Shown here piece after piece: positions 1 to 11,479 of a DNA stretch of 64,000 bases. Position 1 is the first letter of the stretch. Every line of letters starts with the position of its first letter. The DNA comes from Epiperipatus broadwayi. Taxonomy: Eukaryota > Onychophora > Udeonychophora > Euonychophora > Peripatidae. A model generated the notes under the pieces. The model saw only the letters and a program-made list of their open reading frames with translations. It was not told the origin of the DNA and made no database searches. The stretch covers positions 2,975,877 through 3,039,876 of the forward strand of contig JAQFVV010012508.1 in NCBI GenBank assembly GCA_028023455.1, written 5' to 3'. Position numbers and translations under genes: made by a program.

Positions 1-1500
1 CAAAATGGGAAATATTATTGATAGCTTTAACTATCAACAATACCCACGATCAAATTGTGGCCCACCTTGGCTGCTAGATTCAAACCCCTACTTTCCAAAC
101 ACTTTATTTGTTCCAGAGTAAACCCCAGGTGCCAGCTAGTCAATGACTAACGTATTCAGACAGTAGGCTCATAATCCAGCACTCGAAACAATCCCTAAAA
201 CTAGCCCAGTCTAATTTTAATCAATAATAAAATATAGTTTAATTAGTAGTGATAGAATGGATAAAAGATTGGTAAAAGAATTGGTAAAAAGAATTGACCG
301 ACACAATAAGTCTTAAATTTAAAGACAATTTATTAACATTAATTATACTAAATATAAATACTTTTATAAATTTTTACTAACATAATATTGGTATTTTTAA
401 TCACGTATATATTTGATTTAACACACTATAATATATCTTATGAGAAAGCATAAATAATATTTGACATTTATAAATCATATAGCATTCACAAACATGCACA
501 TCAATAGTTCATTTTATGCATGCTAATAGAGTTCAAATTACTTGTCTCTGGAGGATTTACGAATTAATGCGGTGGCTACTATATATTAATGAGAATAAGA
601 AAATGTTTTACCTAGGATTTTTGGAACGTGGATATTGCTTGCTGTTAGCTGATTCTAATGAAGTATATCTAACTGGTTAGATTTGAAGTTTCTTGAGGAG
701 ATTTGATGCTAATCCACTGGTATTATTCTCGGAGATAGCTGAACATAGACAGAGGATTTCTGAGCTGTTATGCAGACATTATTTCATGGGCAGATTTCGC
801 TATTTCACTGGACTAGGGCTAAAGTAAGATCATAGGTTTCCAAAAGTTGCTCAGCACTGCATTTCTGTTTCTGGATACATAATAATAAACTGCACTGTTA
901 TCTCTGGACTAGACTAGACTAAAACTAGACTGAAAACTGAACGTCCGAAAAAAATGTGGCTATTTATATATGCGAAGTGTTTTTGTTTTAATGTCCACTG
1001 GCAATATGTGATGTCAAAATTCCTTTAGTAGCTAATCCTTTTTAATCTTGCTGTTGGGTATTTTAATTAGCAGTCATCACAAATGTGTTGTTTTATAATT
1101 TTGATTAGTAGCCACCGCTGTGTTTTTTAATGATAACTTCCATTTATCTTCATGTGTTTTTCAATATGTATTTATTATATATTTTATTAACAAGCTTACA
1201 TTTATGCACATGTATAATTTATCCTAATAAACTCGAATGAAAAGAGATTTATATTTTAACTTATAATAAATAAAACTCTTTAACTTCTCCTATTGAACTT
1301 TTAGCTTTTTCTACAAGAAAACTCCCCCTCCCCCCTTTTAATTAATTAATTGTAAGTTTTATTTCAAGAACTCTTCGACTTTTAAATCTTATTTTCACGA
1401 AAACAAACAGCAATAAAACTTTTAAACTTTTACCTATTATTTCTCTGTTAACAAAGGATTTTTATTTCTAATAATTTTTTAAACAAAATTATTATGTGCC
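1..1500. other. AT-rich stretch without recognisable gene
   Basis: No ORF, splice-supported exon or RNA gene can be supported here. Around 60-115 the minus strand reads GGGTTTGAATC, a weak B-box-like motif that could be the remains of a tRNA-derived SINE, but no convincing A box accompanies it. The segment near 600-950 is slightly less AT-rich but shows no coding pattern. Confidence 0.5.
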
Positions 1501-1512
1501 AATTTCAATATA

Positions 1513-1514
1513 TA

Positions 1515-1584
<70 letters not shown>

Positions 1585-1618
1585 ATAAAAAAGAGAGAGA
1601 GAGAGGGAGGAGAGAGAA
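1513..1618. repeat. Compound (TC)n(TA)n(GA)n microsatellite
   Basis: A short TC run, about 40 bp of TA and then GA repeats follow each other, so the TC and GA ends are complementary and the whole tract can fold back. Just downstream (1636-1660) is a degenerate copy of the CAGATGAAAACCA..TCAGGTT motif seen intact at 6.77 kb. Confidence 0.9.
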
Positions 1619-1792
1619 AGATATATTTTTTCTTTCAGATGAAAACCAATCCTCAGGTTAAAATAAAGTAATTTTATATACAAGCAATTTTTTCTCTATT
1701 ATTTTTTTGCATATATAAAAAGAAAGAAGTTCTAGATTAATTCATTTGAAATTTGTGATGTTAAGTGTTTTGGAGACCTGAAAAGATTATCA

Positions 1793-1795
<3 letters not shown>

Positions 1796-1828
<33 letters not shown>
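1796..1828. repeat. (TA)n microsatellite
   Basis: A simple dinucleotide run of about 30 bp lies in AT-rich DNA with no associated gene. Positions 1829-2430 show no recognisable coding sequence. Confidence 0.9.
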
Positions 1829-1832
<4 letters not shown>

Positions 1833-2429
1833 TATGTTAAGTAAATATTGTTGATTTGTGTGTCGTAAATAAATTAAAGTTTACATGATGTTCAATACAC
1901 ATTACATGGATATACTAAAATTATGTAATAGATATTTAGTGTGGAGTTAGCTTACATTTATTTAATTTCATTACAAGGGATAGACAAAATGAATGAGAGT
2001 TGGTACACAAACATCATACATATATGGACTTCTTATTACAAGGTCTTTGATGAATGATGCTGTCACCATAATTATTTAAATTATGATTTTTAAAAACTTG
2101 TAATAAAAAAAAAAGCAACAACTCTGTCACAAAAAATAAAAGTAATAATACAAAATATTAATCCGAAAAATAGAGAGGAGGTAAATTGTTGTTAATGAAA
2201 TATATAACTAAATGCATTTTCAGTGATAATCACCCTCATCATCAAAAGAAATCATTATATAATTAAAATAAAGACATTATAAGCATCAAGTCACCACCCT
2301 CAGAAGTTATAAAATTGTGCATATTAGAAAAAATATATAACTGAATGCTATTAGACTTTCTACTCATCACAGAGTTTGACAAGAGTAGTGGATGCCAAAA
2401 ATACATTTAGGTTATATATTTCAATATGT

Positions 2430-2604
2430 AATCTGCTTATTTGAGAGGGATTTGAACTTAGGAATTTTCAGTCTATATTTAACCTCCACTTCATCTCAAC
2501 CAACCAATACATATGACTACATACATGAAAAAAAGATAGGTGATCCCCAATATACATATTTCATGCAGAAATAGCCCTCATCAGCTGGGCCAGATCATAA
2601 TCTC

Positions 2605-2689
<85 letters not shown>

Positions 2690-2790
2690 CAGTGCTCAGT
2701 TTGTATTAAGATAGCAATTCCTTAAACTTTAATGAACTGGTTTCAATTTTCTCATCCTTCCAATTATTCAGCTGCTCATGTTATTGAAAA
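2430..2790 (-). repeat. Family B hammerhead repeat, copy B1
   Basis: This is a minus-strand copy of the dispersed family B repeat. It contains the B-box-like end (near 2448), the hammerhead region (2546-2589) and the 5' part (2690-2790). The core reads CTGATGAG then a hairpin that is partly degenerate, then GAAA. Stem I is CCCAG against TTGGG, where other copies have ACCAA against TTGGT. The outer pair has changed from A-U to C-G and so stays paired. A long (TA)n run has expanded inside the element. Two short ORFs here are not credible proteins. Confidence 0.7.
2606..2684. repeat. (TA)n microsatellite inside family B copy
   Basis: About 39 TA units lie where other family B copies have only TATATATG. 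This is a local expansion within a mobile element and the source of a spurious Tyr/Ile-repeat ORF. Confidence 0.95.
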
Positions 2791-3446
2791 ACTGATGATG
2801 AAATCTTAAAGCCCTTATTGGATTTGATATATTGTAGTCATACCCATGTAGACATTATGTCAATCTAACTCCTCATATTATATACATTTCATCAACTATC
2901 ATTTATAAATGTATTTTTGAGGTTAATCATTGCTATTACATTGATTTAAAAAAAGTAGATTTAGGATCTCCTATTATTTAAGGTGCATAGTAGATTTAAA
3001 AATGTATATGTTTAAATAGTTGACAATTATAATTGTTTTCTCATTTTTGTGTAATTGTAATTTTAAATAAATATTAAAACATTTAAACCAGAAAAAGCAT
3101 GCATTAATTTAAAATACCTTTTATTCACACTGAGCATGCTTTCAATACTTTAAATATCATAGTCATACATTTTTTTAGTATTGTGGTTGCCATTTGTAAA
3201 ATTTATATAAAGTTAAATTTCTTATTTTTTATACAAATTTTATGTAAATTTTTGGTTGTATTCTCATCCTTGGTGTTTGCCTAGAGATGCGTTGATGCTA
3301 ATCAAAAATATATGCATATAACGATTCCGGGGCCCGACCTAAATGATCGATTTGTTCTAAAAAGATCTGATTTCTTAGATTTATAATAAAATATTCTACT
3401 AACTAATACTATTATATGATGTTAGTTTTTTCATTTTTTTCGTAAA

Positions 3447-3960
3447 TGTTTATTAATCTTATCTTGTTTTTGAGTTTGTGTATGTCTTTTTAAAGTTACA
3501 GTGTTTTTCCAACTTTTTTTTTTTGGACTTTATGTGTGTCTTTTTAAAGTTACGGTTTTTTTTTTGCAAGTGTAAATCAATACTTTTATTCAAAAGCAAG
3601 ATGTAATAAGTAAATGTTTATTAATCTTATCTTGTTTTTGAATTTGTGTATGTGTCTTTAAAGTTATGGGGCTTTTTATAATATTTTTTTTGGGGACTTT
3701 ATGTGTGTCTTTTTAAAGTTACGGTACCTTTTTTTTCCAAGAGTACATCAATCATTTGATTCAAAAGCAAGACGTAATAAGTCAATGTTTATTAATCTTA
3801 GATTGTTTTTGAGTTTGTGCGTGTGTCTTTAAAGTTATGGGGCTTTTTCTTATTTTTTTTTGGACTTTATGTGTGTCTTTTTTTAAAGTTACGGTATTTT
3901 TGGTCAAGAGTAAAAATCAATTATTTTTATTAAAAAAGCAAGACATAATTCTAAATCGAT
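3447..3960. repeat. Degenerate tandem repeat, ~170-180 bp unit
   Basis: The phrases TTTATTAATCTTATCTTG and GTGTGTCTTTTTAAAGTTACGG recur about three times (near 3447, 3615 and 3785), with T-rich spacers of differing length. The unit lies inside the 1.9 kb inverted-end element. Confidence 0.75.
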
Positions 3961-3989
3961 CAAAAGTAACGTCATTTATATACTACAAT

Positions 3990-4520
3990 TTAGAATTGAT
4001 ACCCGACTACTATTAGTAAGGACCGTCATTGAAAGATTCAATTGAAAAATGATACCCGACTAATTTTCGTTTTCTTTTTTTTTGGGGGGACGGGACAGTA
4101 ATGAATCAGAAAGTGGGTTGTTTTTGTTAACTCTGTCTATATAAAAAGGATACCATTATTGAAATACTAAATTTAAAAATGATAGCCGACTAATTTGCAT
4201 TTCTTTTGACAGTAATTAATCAGAAAGTGGGTTTCTTTTTTTTGGTAAATCTTTTGTATATATATATATAAACCACCGTAATTCAAATACTCCATTGAAA
4301 AAAACCAAACCCCATTGAATTTGCTTTTTTTTTTTTTTTAAAGACAGTAATTAAGTAGGAACTGGGTTGTTTTTGTTAGTGTGTAGATATAAAAACTAAT
4401 CTTATTTTGAAATAATAAATGTAACAAAAAAAAAAATAATAATAATAATACCCGACTAATTTTTTTTTTTTGGACAAGTAATTCCTAATAATTAGACACT
4501 GGGTTGTTTTTGTTTGTGCA
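3990..4520. repeat. Second degenerate tandem repeat (CCCGACTAA unit)
   Basis: Four diverged units share a (C/G)CCGACTA motif, poly-T, CAGTAAT, and then a GAATCAGAAAGTGGGTTG-like end. Unit length is roughly 115-150 bp. The array lies inside the same inverted-end element and carries no ORF. Confidence 0.7.
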
Positions 4521-4565
4521 TATATATATACAGTATAGGAAAAGTAACTAGTCACGGACGAATTC

Positions 4566-4589
4566 TCGCGAAAACGGTCCTTTTCGCGT
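4566..4589. other. Perfect 8-bp hairpin CGCGAAAA/TTTTCGCG
   Basis: CGCGAAAA and TTTTCGCG flank a 6-nt loop, a strikingly CpG-rich structure in a very AT-rich region. It lies inside the inverted-end element. Its function is unknown. Confidence 0.7.
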
Positions 4590-5395
4590 GATCCTTAATT
4601 TTTTTTGCCATTTTGCACCCTTAAAAGCAATTTTTGAGGGTTACCCATTCGTAATGGAATCTTCAGGACATTATTATTAAACTTACAACAGTAAACTAAG
4701 TTATAACACATTAAAAAAATAAATGTCTTATCAAATTTTAAAAAACTACGACTGCTTCAAATACACACACTCACACGAAACTACAGAGAAAATAGATATT
4801 CTATGATTGTGAAAAAATGATGAACAAAATCGACTACTATGGCAGCCGATCAAGGCATTTCTTTCTCTTTGCTTTTAGCATAGAAAAAAAAAAGCCATAA
4901 TCGGCAGCCGTCGGGAACTCTTTCTGTGTTTTATTATAGAAAGAAATCTCATTTGTGTTGGCTTCTCTCGCTGACACCGCCTCCGTCCAACATAATGTAA
5001 GGACTTTTCTGCATTTATAATGCAGAAAATTTCCTCTTTTGTTGGGTGAAGGCTGGTGAAATGGTATATTTCTAGGAATTTACCTAGAAATAGCGACATC
5101 TTGAGGCGAACACCAAGGATGAGAAAACAACCAAATTTTTTACAGAAAACACTTTTAAGATAGAGGGATGCTGGCTTCTTTTTTATTTGTAGTGCATTTG
5201 TCCTTGGTTATTGTCCATGCCATCTTAATTTTTCTTTATCTATCATCTGTCTCTGTGCACACAATATTAGCCTTGGAGAGATCAAACTTATGGCTTGACT
5301 GCTACTCATGTTGTAAATATGCATGTGCAGGAAAATATGTTTCCGATCACCTTTTAAAAATAAATTATTGAAGAATTCTAAAGATAAATTAACTA

Positions 5396-5615
5396 ATGCA
5401 GCTGTGCATCAAATAGCCTTTAAAATTAAGTGCAAAAGTAAGGATTGCTTAGATGTTTATTTTGGAGAAACAAGAATAAAACTATCTATGAGTTTGGCCC
5501 AGCACAACTACTTGTATAATGGCAAAAAATAATGAGTATTCATCAATATTTTTAGAACATTAGCAGCAATTAGGCCATGAGTTTGATTTCTCCAAGATGT
5601 ATGTTTAAATATTAT
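5396..5615 (+). pseudogene. Penelope-like element fragment (GIY-YIG region)
   Basis: The frame reads FKIKCKSKDCLDVYFGET followed by RIKLSMSLAQHNYL. A stop follows at 5530, and then QQLGHEFDFSKM (about 5570-5605). This matches the GIY-YIG endonuclease end of PLE proteins: a K-x-C-x-x-x-x-C segment, VYFGET in place of YIGxT, then a histidine-rich tail. The reverse transcriptase part is missing. Internal stops show it is a dead, 5'-truncated copy. Confidence 0.6.
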
Positions 5616-5963
5616 AAAATTCACACTTTGGTTAAAATATTGCACAGATAATTTACATAGCTAGTGCCAGATATCCAAGCATTCATTGAGTTTTAAAAAT
5701 GATGGTCAATGAAGACATTAAAGAGTTTAGTAAAAAGCTTTATATAAAGCTATTAATAGGTGGGATTACTAAGTAAATTCATTTCAGTGATATAAATTTT
5801 GAAGATACCGCAGATACCATAAAAAACTAGAGTAGAATAAAATACATTAACCTGTAATTTTTTCAAATGTGATAGTTTGTAGAAAATAAAGGTTATATTT
5901 TATGTTATACACATTGAATAGAATAATTAACCTTTTATTTGATATTTGTATGTTTATATGTTC

Positions 5964-6372
5964 CCTACCTTCAAATTTTTCAGATGCTTATTCATAAGGT
6001 TACAGCCTTAGTAAATATTACTTAATATAATAATGTGCGTTTAATAAAATTTATAATTACAACTTTAAATTATTGTAATAGATTTCTTACTATAAGATCT
6101 TTCCTTTGACTCATTGTAAATCGTAAGATTTCGCGAGTATTTATGTATAATAAGAATTGTGGACTTAATTAGTGAAGTATTGAATAGCTTCACACTCTTA
6201 GATCTAACCACTTCAGCTTCACCTATTCATATATAAAAGTAGGTTGAAGTAAAGAAGGTTTTCCTCTTTTCTTCTGAGCGTAAGCTTGTGGCTAAGACCT
6301 GTAGAGGTCCCTACCTTCGAATTTTTCAGATGCTTATTCATAAGGTTACAGCCTTAGTAAATATTACTTAAT
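5964..6372. repeat. Pair of ~64-bp direct repeats, 345 bp apart
   Basis: CCCTACCTTC.AATTTTTCAG followed by a further ~40 identical bases occurs at about 5964-6027 and 6309-6372. The region between them has a TATATAAAAG box near 6230. A related, inverted piece lies at 11160-11245. This could be an LTR-like or tandemly duplicated terminal segment. No protein is encoded. Confidence 0.55.
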
Positions 6373-6484
6373 ACTTTATTCATGTAAAATATGCATAAAG
6401 ATATTTAAATTGGTCTTTGGTATCTAAAAATATATAAAAAAAAACTAGCCAAAGAAAATATAAATATATATATATCAAGAAAAA

Positions 6485-6835
6485 AATACTTATATATCCA
6501 TGAAATAGTTTAATATTTCAACCAGAGGACTGGTTTTCATCAGAAATAAATAAATATATACAGTAAAATGGCGATTTCTTTGGTTTATATATCTAAAAAT
6601 ATATATAAAAAAAACTAAATATATATATAATAAAAAAACAACAACTTATATATCCACAAAATAGTTTAATATTTCAACCAGAGGACTGGTTTTCATCAGA
6701 AATAAATAAATATATATACGGTAAAAGCGATTTTGAATATCACCATTTTACTGTATATATTTATTTATTTCTGATGAAAACCAGTCCTCTGGTTGAAATA
6801 TTAAACTATTTAGTGGATATATAAGTACTTATATA
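6485..6835. repeat. Cluster of three PLE-type hammerhead-motif repeats
   Basis: The same ~75-bp unit occurs on the minus strand (about 6490-6560 and 6640-6715) and on the plus strand (about 6755-6832). The last two form an inverted pair. Each holds CTGATGAA, a stem AACCAG/CTGGTT with loop TCCT, then GAAATATT. This is the compact hammerhead layout known from Penelope-like elements. No ORF is present. Confidence 0.6.
6768..6806 (+). ncRNA. Minimal (PLE-type) hammerhead ribozyme-like motif
   Basis: CTGATGA at 6771-6777 is followed by a 6-bp stem II (one extra A) and GAAA at 6795-6798. Stem III would be only A-U and U-A, with U as the cleavage-site base. Stem I is just three A-U pairs, so activity as a monomer is doubtful. 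Minus-strand copies are at about 6505-6547 and 6665-6702. Confidence 0.4.
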
Positions 6836-7093
6836 TACATAAACCAATTTAGCCTGGAACATTATTATACTTATTATTTAAGTAATATTTTGAGTGTAAT
6901 TTGAAAATTATAATTGCAGTTTATAATGTTATAATTGACTATTTAGCATTCAGAACAGATTATATTTACCTGTTGAAAGAGGTTTATTTAAACTTCTTTG
7001 TATCAATAATTTCATTCTCTATGGTCAAGTTGCAGCCTAATATTAGACATTGATAATAGTTTGAAATTGTTGATTGTTAATGATACTGGGATT

Positions 7094-7237
7094 ATCTAAA
7101 TGCTGAATGGCTTTTAATGATATATATATATATATAATGACAGTAAGAAATCAATATTTATGTAATATCTAAATGCTGAATGGCTTTTAATGATATATAT
7201 ATATATATAATGACAGTAAGAAATCAATATTTATGTA
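7094..7237. repeat. Two-copy tandem duplication, 72-bp unit
   Basis: The segment starting TATCTAAATGCTGAATGG is repeated immediately, with period 72, and includes the same (TA)n run. The near identity of the copies implies a recent duplication. Confidence 0.85.
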
Positions 7238-7239
7238 AG

Positions 7240-7700
7240 GTAAGAAAAATTAAAAGATAGTGAAACTTGAAGAAATTATTAGATCTAGTGTCTGAACCTA
7301 TCGTAGCAGCTCTCTGAGGAGTGCCAGAGCACGAAACCATGGTCAGAGATTTGGTGAGATCCTGACAGGGATATTTTAAATTCTTTCTCTAGCTAAGCAT
7401 TTATCACAAAGCTTGTAGAGGAATTGGCAATACTCATTGTTTATAACTTACAAGCTTAAGAGAATAATGTCATGTGATCTATGACTCTTATTTTGACTAT
7501 TATTAGTATTTGATTTACAAATGTCAAGTTTTCTACATTCAAACTCAGATATCAAACACTTCAGATAAATATGCAAATGATTATTATCAATCATATATAT
7601 ATATTGTACCCTCACCAACTAGAAATATAATAATAAGAAAACACAACTAGCTGAGATAAAATGATTAAGCTAGGCTAAATTACACATAATCTTACTATAA
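7240..7700. other. AT-rich stretch without recognisable gene
   Basis: Nothing codes here and no repeat family was recognised apart from a short TA run near 7594. Confidence 0.5.
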
Positions 7701-7706
7701 TCAATA

Positions 7707-7963
7707 ATAATAACGTGAAAGCTAAACACCTTCAAACAGATACGCTTTAAAAATGCTTAAGTGACAGCCAATCAGATGGAATAATGGCATCACATGGGAC
7801 TCTAAATTCTAAAACACAAGCCAGAACTATTAGAAAAAGATGGGACTGGCTTGTGTTTTAGAATTTAGAGTCCCATGTGATGCCATTATTCCATCTGATT
7901 GGCTGTCATTTAAGCATTTTTAAAGCGTATCTGTTTGAAGGTGTTTAGCTTTCACGTTATTAT
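7707..7963. mobile_element. Family C palindromic MITE-like element
   Basis: Two ~119-bp arms (7707-7825 and 7845-7963) are almost perfect reverse complements around a ~19-nt centre. They start ATAATAACGTGAAAGC and contain GCCAATCAGATGGAATAATG. It has no coding capacity. A deleted copy lies at 50440-50529. The near-perfect arms suggest a young foldback or MITE insertion. Confidence 0.85.
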
Positions 7964-7969
7964 ATATTA

Positions 7970-9450
7970 TCTGTTTACGCTTAAATATAATCAATAATAA
8001 AAATATTCTATGATAATATCTATTATTTAACTAGCTCTAACTGATTAATAAATAATAAATGGTTCGGTTTCTGAAAAATAAAATAAAATATTAATAAATC
8101 ATAAGACAACTAAGTGAAGTACAAGCAGTTAAGAATTACATTGAGCCAATATCCGACAGGATACACTCTCAATGGCATAAAAACACTATCCCCCCTTTTA
8201 TTTCAAATAATAATAAATTCATAGCATTCTTATGACTTTAAAATAATAACAATCAATTTAGTATAATGCTACTAAACAAATTCTAATCTTTTATTAAAAA
8301 ATACAATTATAATAATTTCAGGTTCTTTAAAATAACTCTAATCAATTTATAATCTTCTGTAGTCAAGTATGATAATGGATATTGTATCATCCTTAACTAC
8401 TCCTAACTAATAGTAATACCAACAATAATAATTAATAATCTTATTTCTCATTAAATAATTATTAATCTTATCCACTGTTTAATATTATAGTAACTAATAA
8501 TAATTATAACAACAATAATAATATAATATAATCTTTTAATTCTCATGTGGCATCTTAAATAGAATATGTGGTATAATCTGATATAAACTGAAAATATGTG
8601 GCAACAAACAATGTTAAAATTCTATGCAATAAATTGTGCAATTAATTCTGACCATAATAATAATATTAATGCAAAAGAAAATTTCTCAAGTATATTATAT
8701 TCTGAATCATTGTGATTTCCTTAAATAAATAATTATATATGTACTGTGCAAATATTAAGTTTGTTTTGGTATCTGCCAATCATGTATTTGTGAATAAATC
8801 AACATAACACAAAGTTTTATAAAAACAAGTTTAACAAATTTTATTATTCTATACTTTTAACAAACTATATACACTATTTACAATTGTGTTTGATAAACAA
8901 ATACCAAAATAATAAAAATAATATTGTTACATATTTCCACATTAAATAAATAAATCAATCAATCAACAAGTAAATAAGCCTTTACTCCGACTTATATACT
9001 TTTTGGGCACATTTATAAAATAATAATAATTTAAGAATACTCTTACAGTTTAAATAAAAAAAAATCTATTAATTAACATATCTAAAACATATGGTTTTCG
9101 TAAGTGTACGCAAAAATATAAAATATGAAATACCTAAATAATATTCATTTTAAAAATATGTTCATATATTTTTTTAATAAATCAATCAAACTTCTAATAT
9201 AATAGTGCTAGTGTTATTTTAAATATTTATCTTGGTTCATTCGATAAATAAAATTGACTTTAATAAAATAATATTACTGATGTTCTTTTACATATTTTTG
9301 CTTGGCACTACTCTAAATAAAAATCCGTATATGTGTGTTCCATGTATGTTTAAAATACAAAATACTATTCCCAAAATATAAGCATTCATTCTATTCTGTG
9401 TAGTTCATTTTGGATGTTTTTATTTTCCAAAAAAAATATGCATTAACACA
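7970..9450. other. Very AT-rich stretch, no gene seen
   Basis: This is a long run of A/T-rich DNA with short AATAAT-type simple tracts. No ORF, tRNA-like fold or familiar repeat was found. Confidence 0.5.
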
Positions 9451-9463
9451 TAAAATCTAAATA

Positions 9464-9711
9464 ATATTTATTTTACAAAGCGCAGACGGTATTGAAATTA
9501 AACTGAGAGAGTGCAAACCTCTCAAGCGTTTATGACCATCAACAGCCAATCAGATCATAAATACTGAGCCAGAGAATTTAACAAGAAAAGAGTGGTTCCA
9601 CTCTCTTCTTTACTTGTTAAATTCTTGTTAAATTCTCTGTCTCAGTATTTATGATCTGATTGGCTGTTGATGGTCATAAGCGCTTGAGAGGTTTGCACTC
9701 TCTCAGTTTAA
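9464..9711. mobile_element. Family D palindromic MITE-like element
   Basis: Arms beginning ATTAAACTGAGAGAGTGCAA (9497) and ending at 9711 are reverse complements around a centre near 9600. The left side also carries the outer ATATTTATTTTACAAAG segment, which the right side lacks. A 13-bp direct repeat TAAAATCTAAATA (9451-9463 and 9712-9724) flanks it and may be a target duplication. The arms contain CAGCCAATCAGAT, also found in family C. Confidence 0.8.
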
Positions 9712-10151
9712 TAAAATCTAAATATAAAAATTATTCAAAAATCTCATGAATAATTATCATCTCTTTATGTTTTAAAAGTAGTTTAATAAAAATATGAAAA
9801 ATACCCATGATTCTTTATTATTACTGTTAGCATTTACATTCAATCTCATTTGTATTTGACTTTAACATAAACCAAAAACAAGAAAAAACTACTCAACTTC
9901 TTTCAAAATAACGATACTACAATTCAAAATTATTCATTATTTTATTTCATAAAATACGATGCAATAACTGTTGAAATTAAGATAGCAATATGATGCATAG
10001 GCATGAAGAACTAACTAGAGTATAGACTCAATAGTATCAAAATATATGGGATAATCTACATGGATACAGTGTGAATGAGGAGATATGATTTCTCTGTCTA
10101 AAAACCTCAAATATAATAATAATGTCCAGGCTATTTATTCAGCACTCATTC

Positions 10152-10215
10152 GAACATGGTAAGATCTTCATTCTTCAGTGGATTGATAATGGTTAAAATG
10201 ATGATAATGGATGCA
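10152..10215 (+). repeat. LINE family 2 3'-end fragment
   Basis: The text GAACATGGTAAGATCTTCAT, then CAGTGGATTGATAATGGTTA and an ATG-rich tail, matches the 3' end at 31165-31215. It is a short, severely 5'-truncated copy. Confidence 0.55.
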
Positions 10216-10254
10216 ACATTGTTATTATATTGAAATACAAGTATAATGTATATA

Positions 10255-10410
10255 CTTAACCTAGATGTAATTAAAGGGGATTTGAATTCAGACTTTCAAG
10301 CTCCCTCAGTCATCCATTGTGATCATGTGTATCAATTATTGGATACAGTGGATAACTGTGGGGAACTTGAAAGTGTGGGTTCAAATCCTCTTTAATTACA
10401 CATAGATATA
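10255..10410. repeat. Family B terminal palindrome (no hammerhead), copy B2
   Basis: Two inverted family B termini face each other, each with the TTTGAATTCAGACTTTCAAG / GGGTTCAAATCC signature. The hammerhead and 5' parts are missing, leaving a compact foldback. Confidence 0.6.
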
Positions 10411-11470
10411 ATATAACCATGAACTGATATACCACAAAGATGTTAGCATGCTCATTTTATTAATTAAACCTATAAAAAGCTGCAATTTCTAATCTTCATT
10501 AACCTAATAACCTGGTCTATCCAATAAATATAATTCTCTATTACGCACCAGCAATATTTTCATAAGTGATTATATCTAAAAATATTTAAATCTAAGTTGT
10601 AGTTTAAAAAACCCAATATCTAATAACTAACTAAATAATAATAAAATATTTTTTTTTTACAAATATAATAAGAAAAAAGGTAAGCTTAGGCTCAATGACA
10701 TTTATAGTTATATATCTAAAGTTTTACAGATGTGATAATTACATAAGTTTACTGATTTAAGCATCTTTCTAAAATGTACTTTTGATCTGCGCATAGGTTG
10801 TTAATATTTTCCCCACAATTCCCTGGGGTTTTGTTTTCTCGTTAGTTCTACTTGGAATTATTTTCCAATGTTGGGATCTCTGAATTCTTTGGTGGTATAG
10901 AATTAATCTAATTCTGATTTGCCTTGCGTGATAATTACATTCTCTTAGTTACATGTACTCTCTAAAAGTATACAAAAATGAATGAATAATATATAACTCT
11001 TAACTCTTTGTATAGTCTTCTTAATGCCTGATAAAACCATATTTATTTGCTTAACAGCTCATGTGCTTGCTTTTGAAAAATTGTCTTTTTTTTAACACTA
11101 TATTACCAACTATTTTTATGTTTTTTGAATCCATTTGTAATAGATTATATTAATTAATATTTACTAAGGCGTTAACCTCGAGATATGCGTCTGAAAAATA
11201 AGAAGGTAGGGACCTCTACAGGTCTTAACCACAAGCTTTTTATTTTTTAACCTGACCCATTGCTCACTATAACGTCAATAAGTTGATAGCAAGATTAAAC
11301 AGTACTTGTCGAAGGCTGATTATCTTCTCATTAAGAATAACCAATGATAATTTCACTTATAAATTATATTGTTATTAAATTGTTACATTAATTGTATATA
11401 TTCCTTAAGTAGGATGTTGTACATATACAGATTAAACTTTTTTTGTAATTAGTAATAGAATATCACATGA
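10411..11470. other. AT-rich stretch; one fragment related to 6.3 kb
   Basis: No gene is visible. At 11160-11245 the minus strand repeats the AAGCTTGTGG..AAGACCTGTAGAGGTCCCTACC segment of 6283-6372 in inverted orientation. Confidence 0.5.
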
Positions 11471-11479
11471 TCACTATCT

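Larger units (their letters stand above)
3245..5140. mobile_element. Unclassified 1.9 kb element with ~45-bp inverted ends
   Basis: The left end (about 3250-3297) and the reverse complement of the right end (about 5095-5140) both read TTTGGTTG, then TTCTCATCCTTGGTGTT, then GCCT. The inside holds two tandem-repeat blocks, a GC-rich hairpin (4566-4588) and a hairpin-rich right part (4860-5100). No transposase reading frame is visible. A non-autonomous DNA transposon is likely. The exact ends and target duplication were not resolved. Confidence 0.5.
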
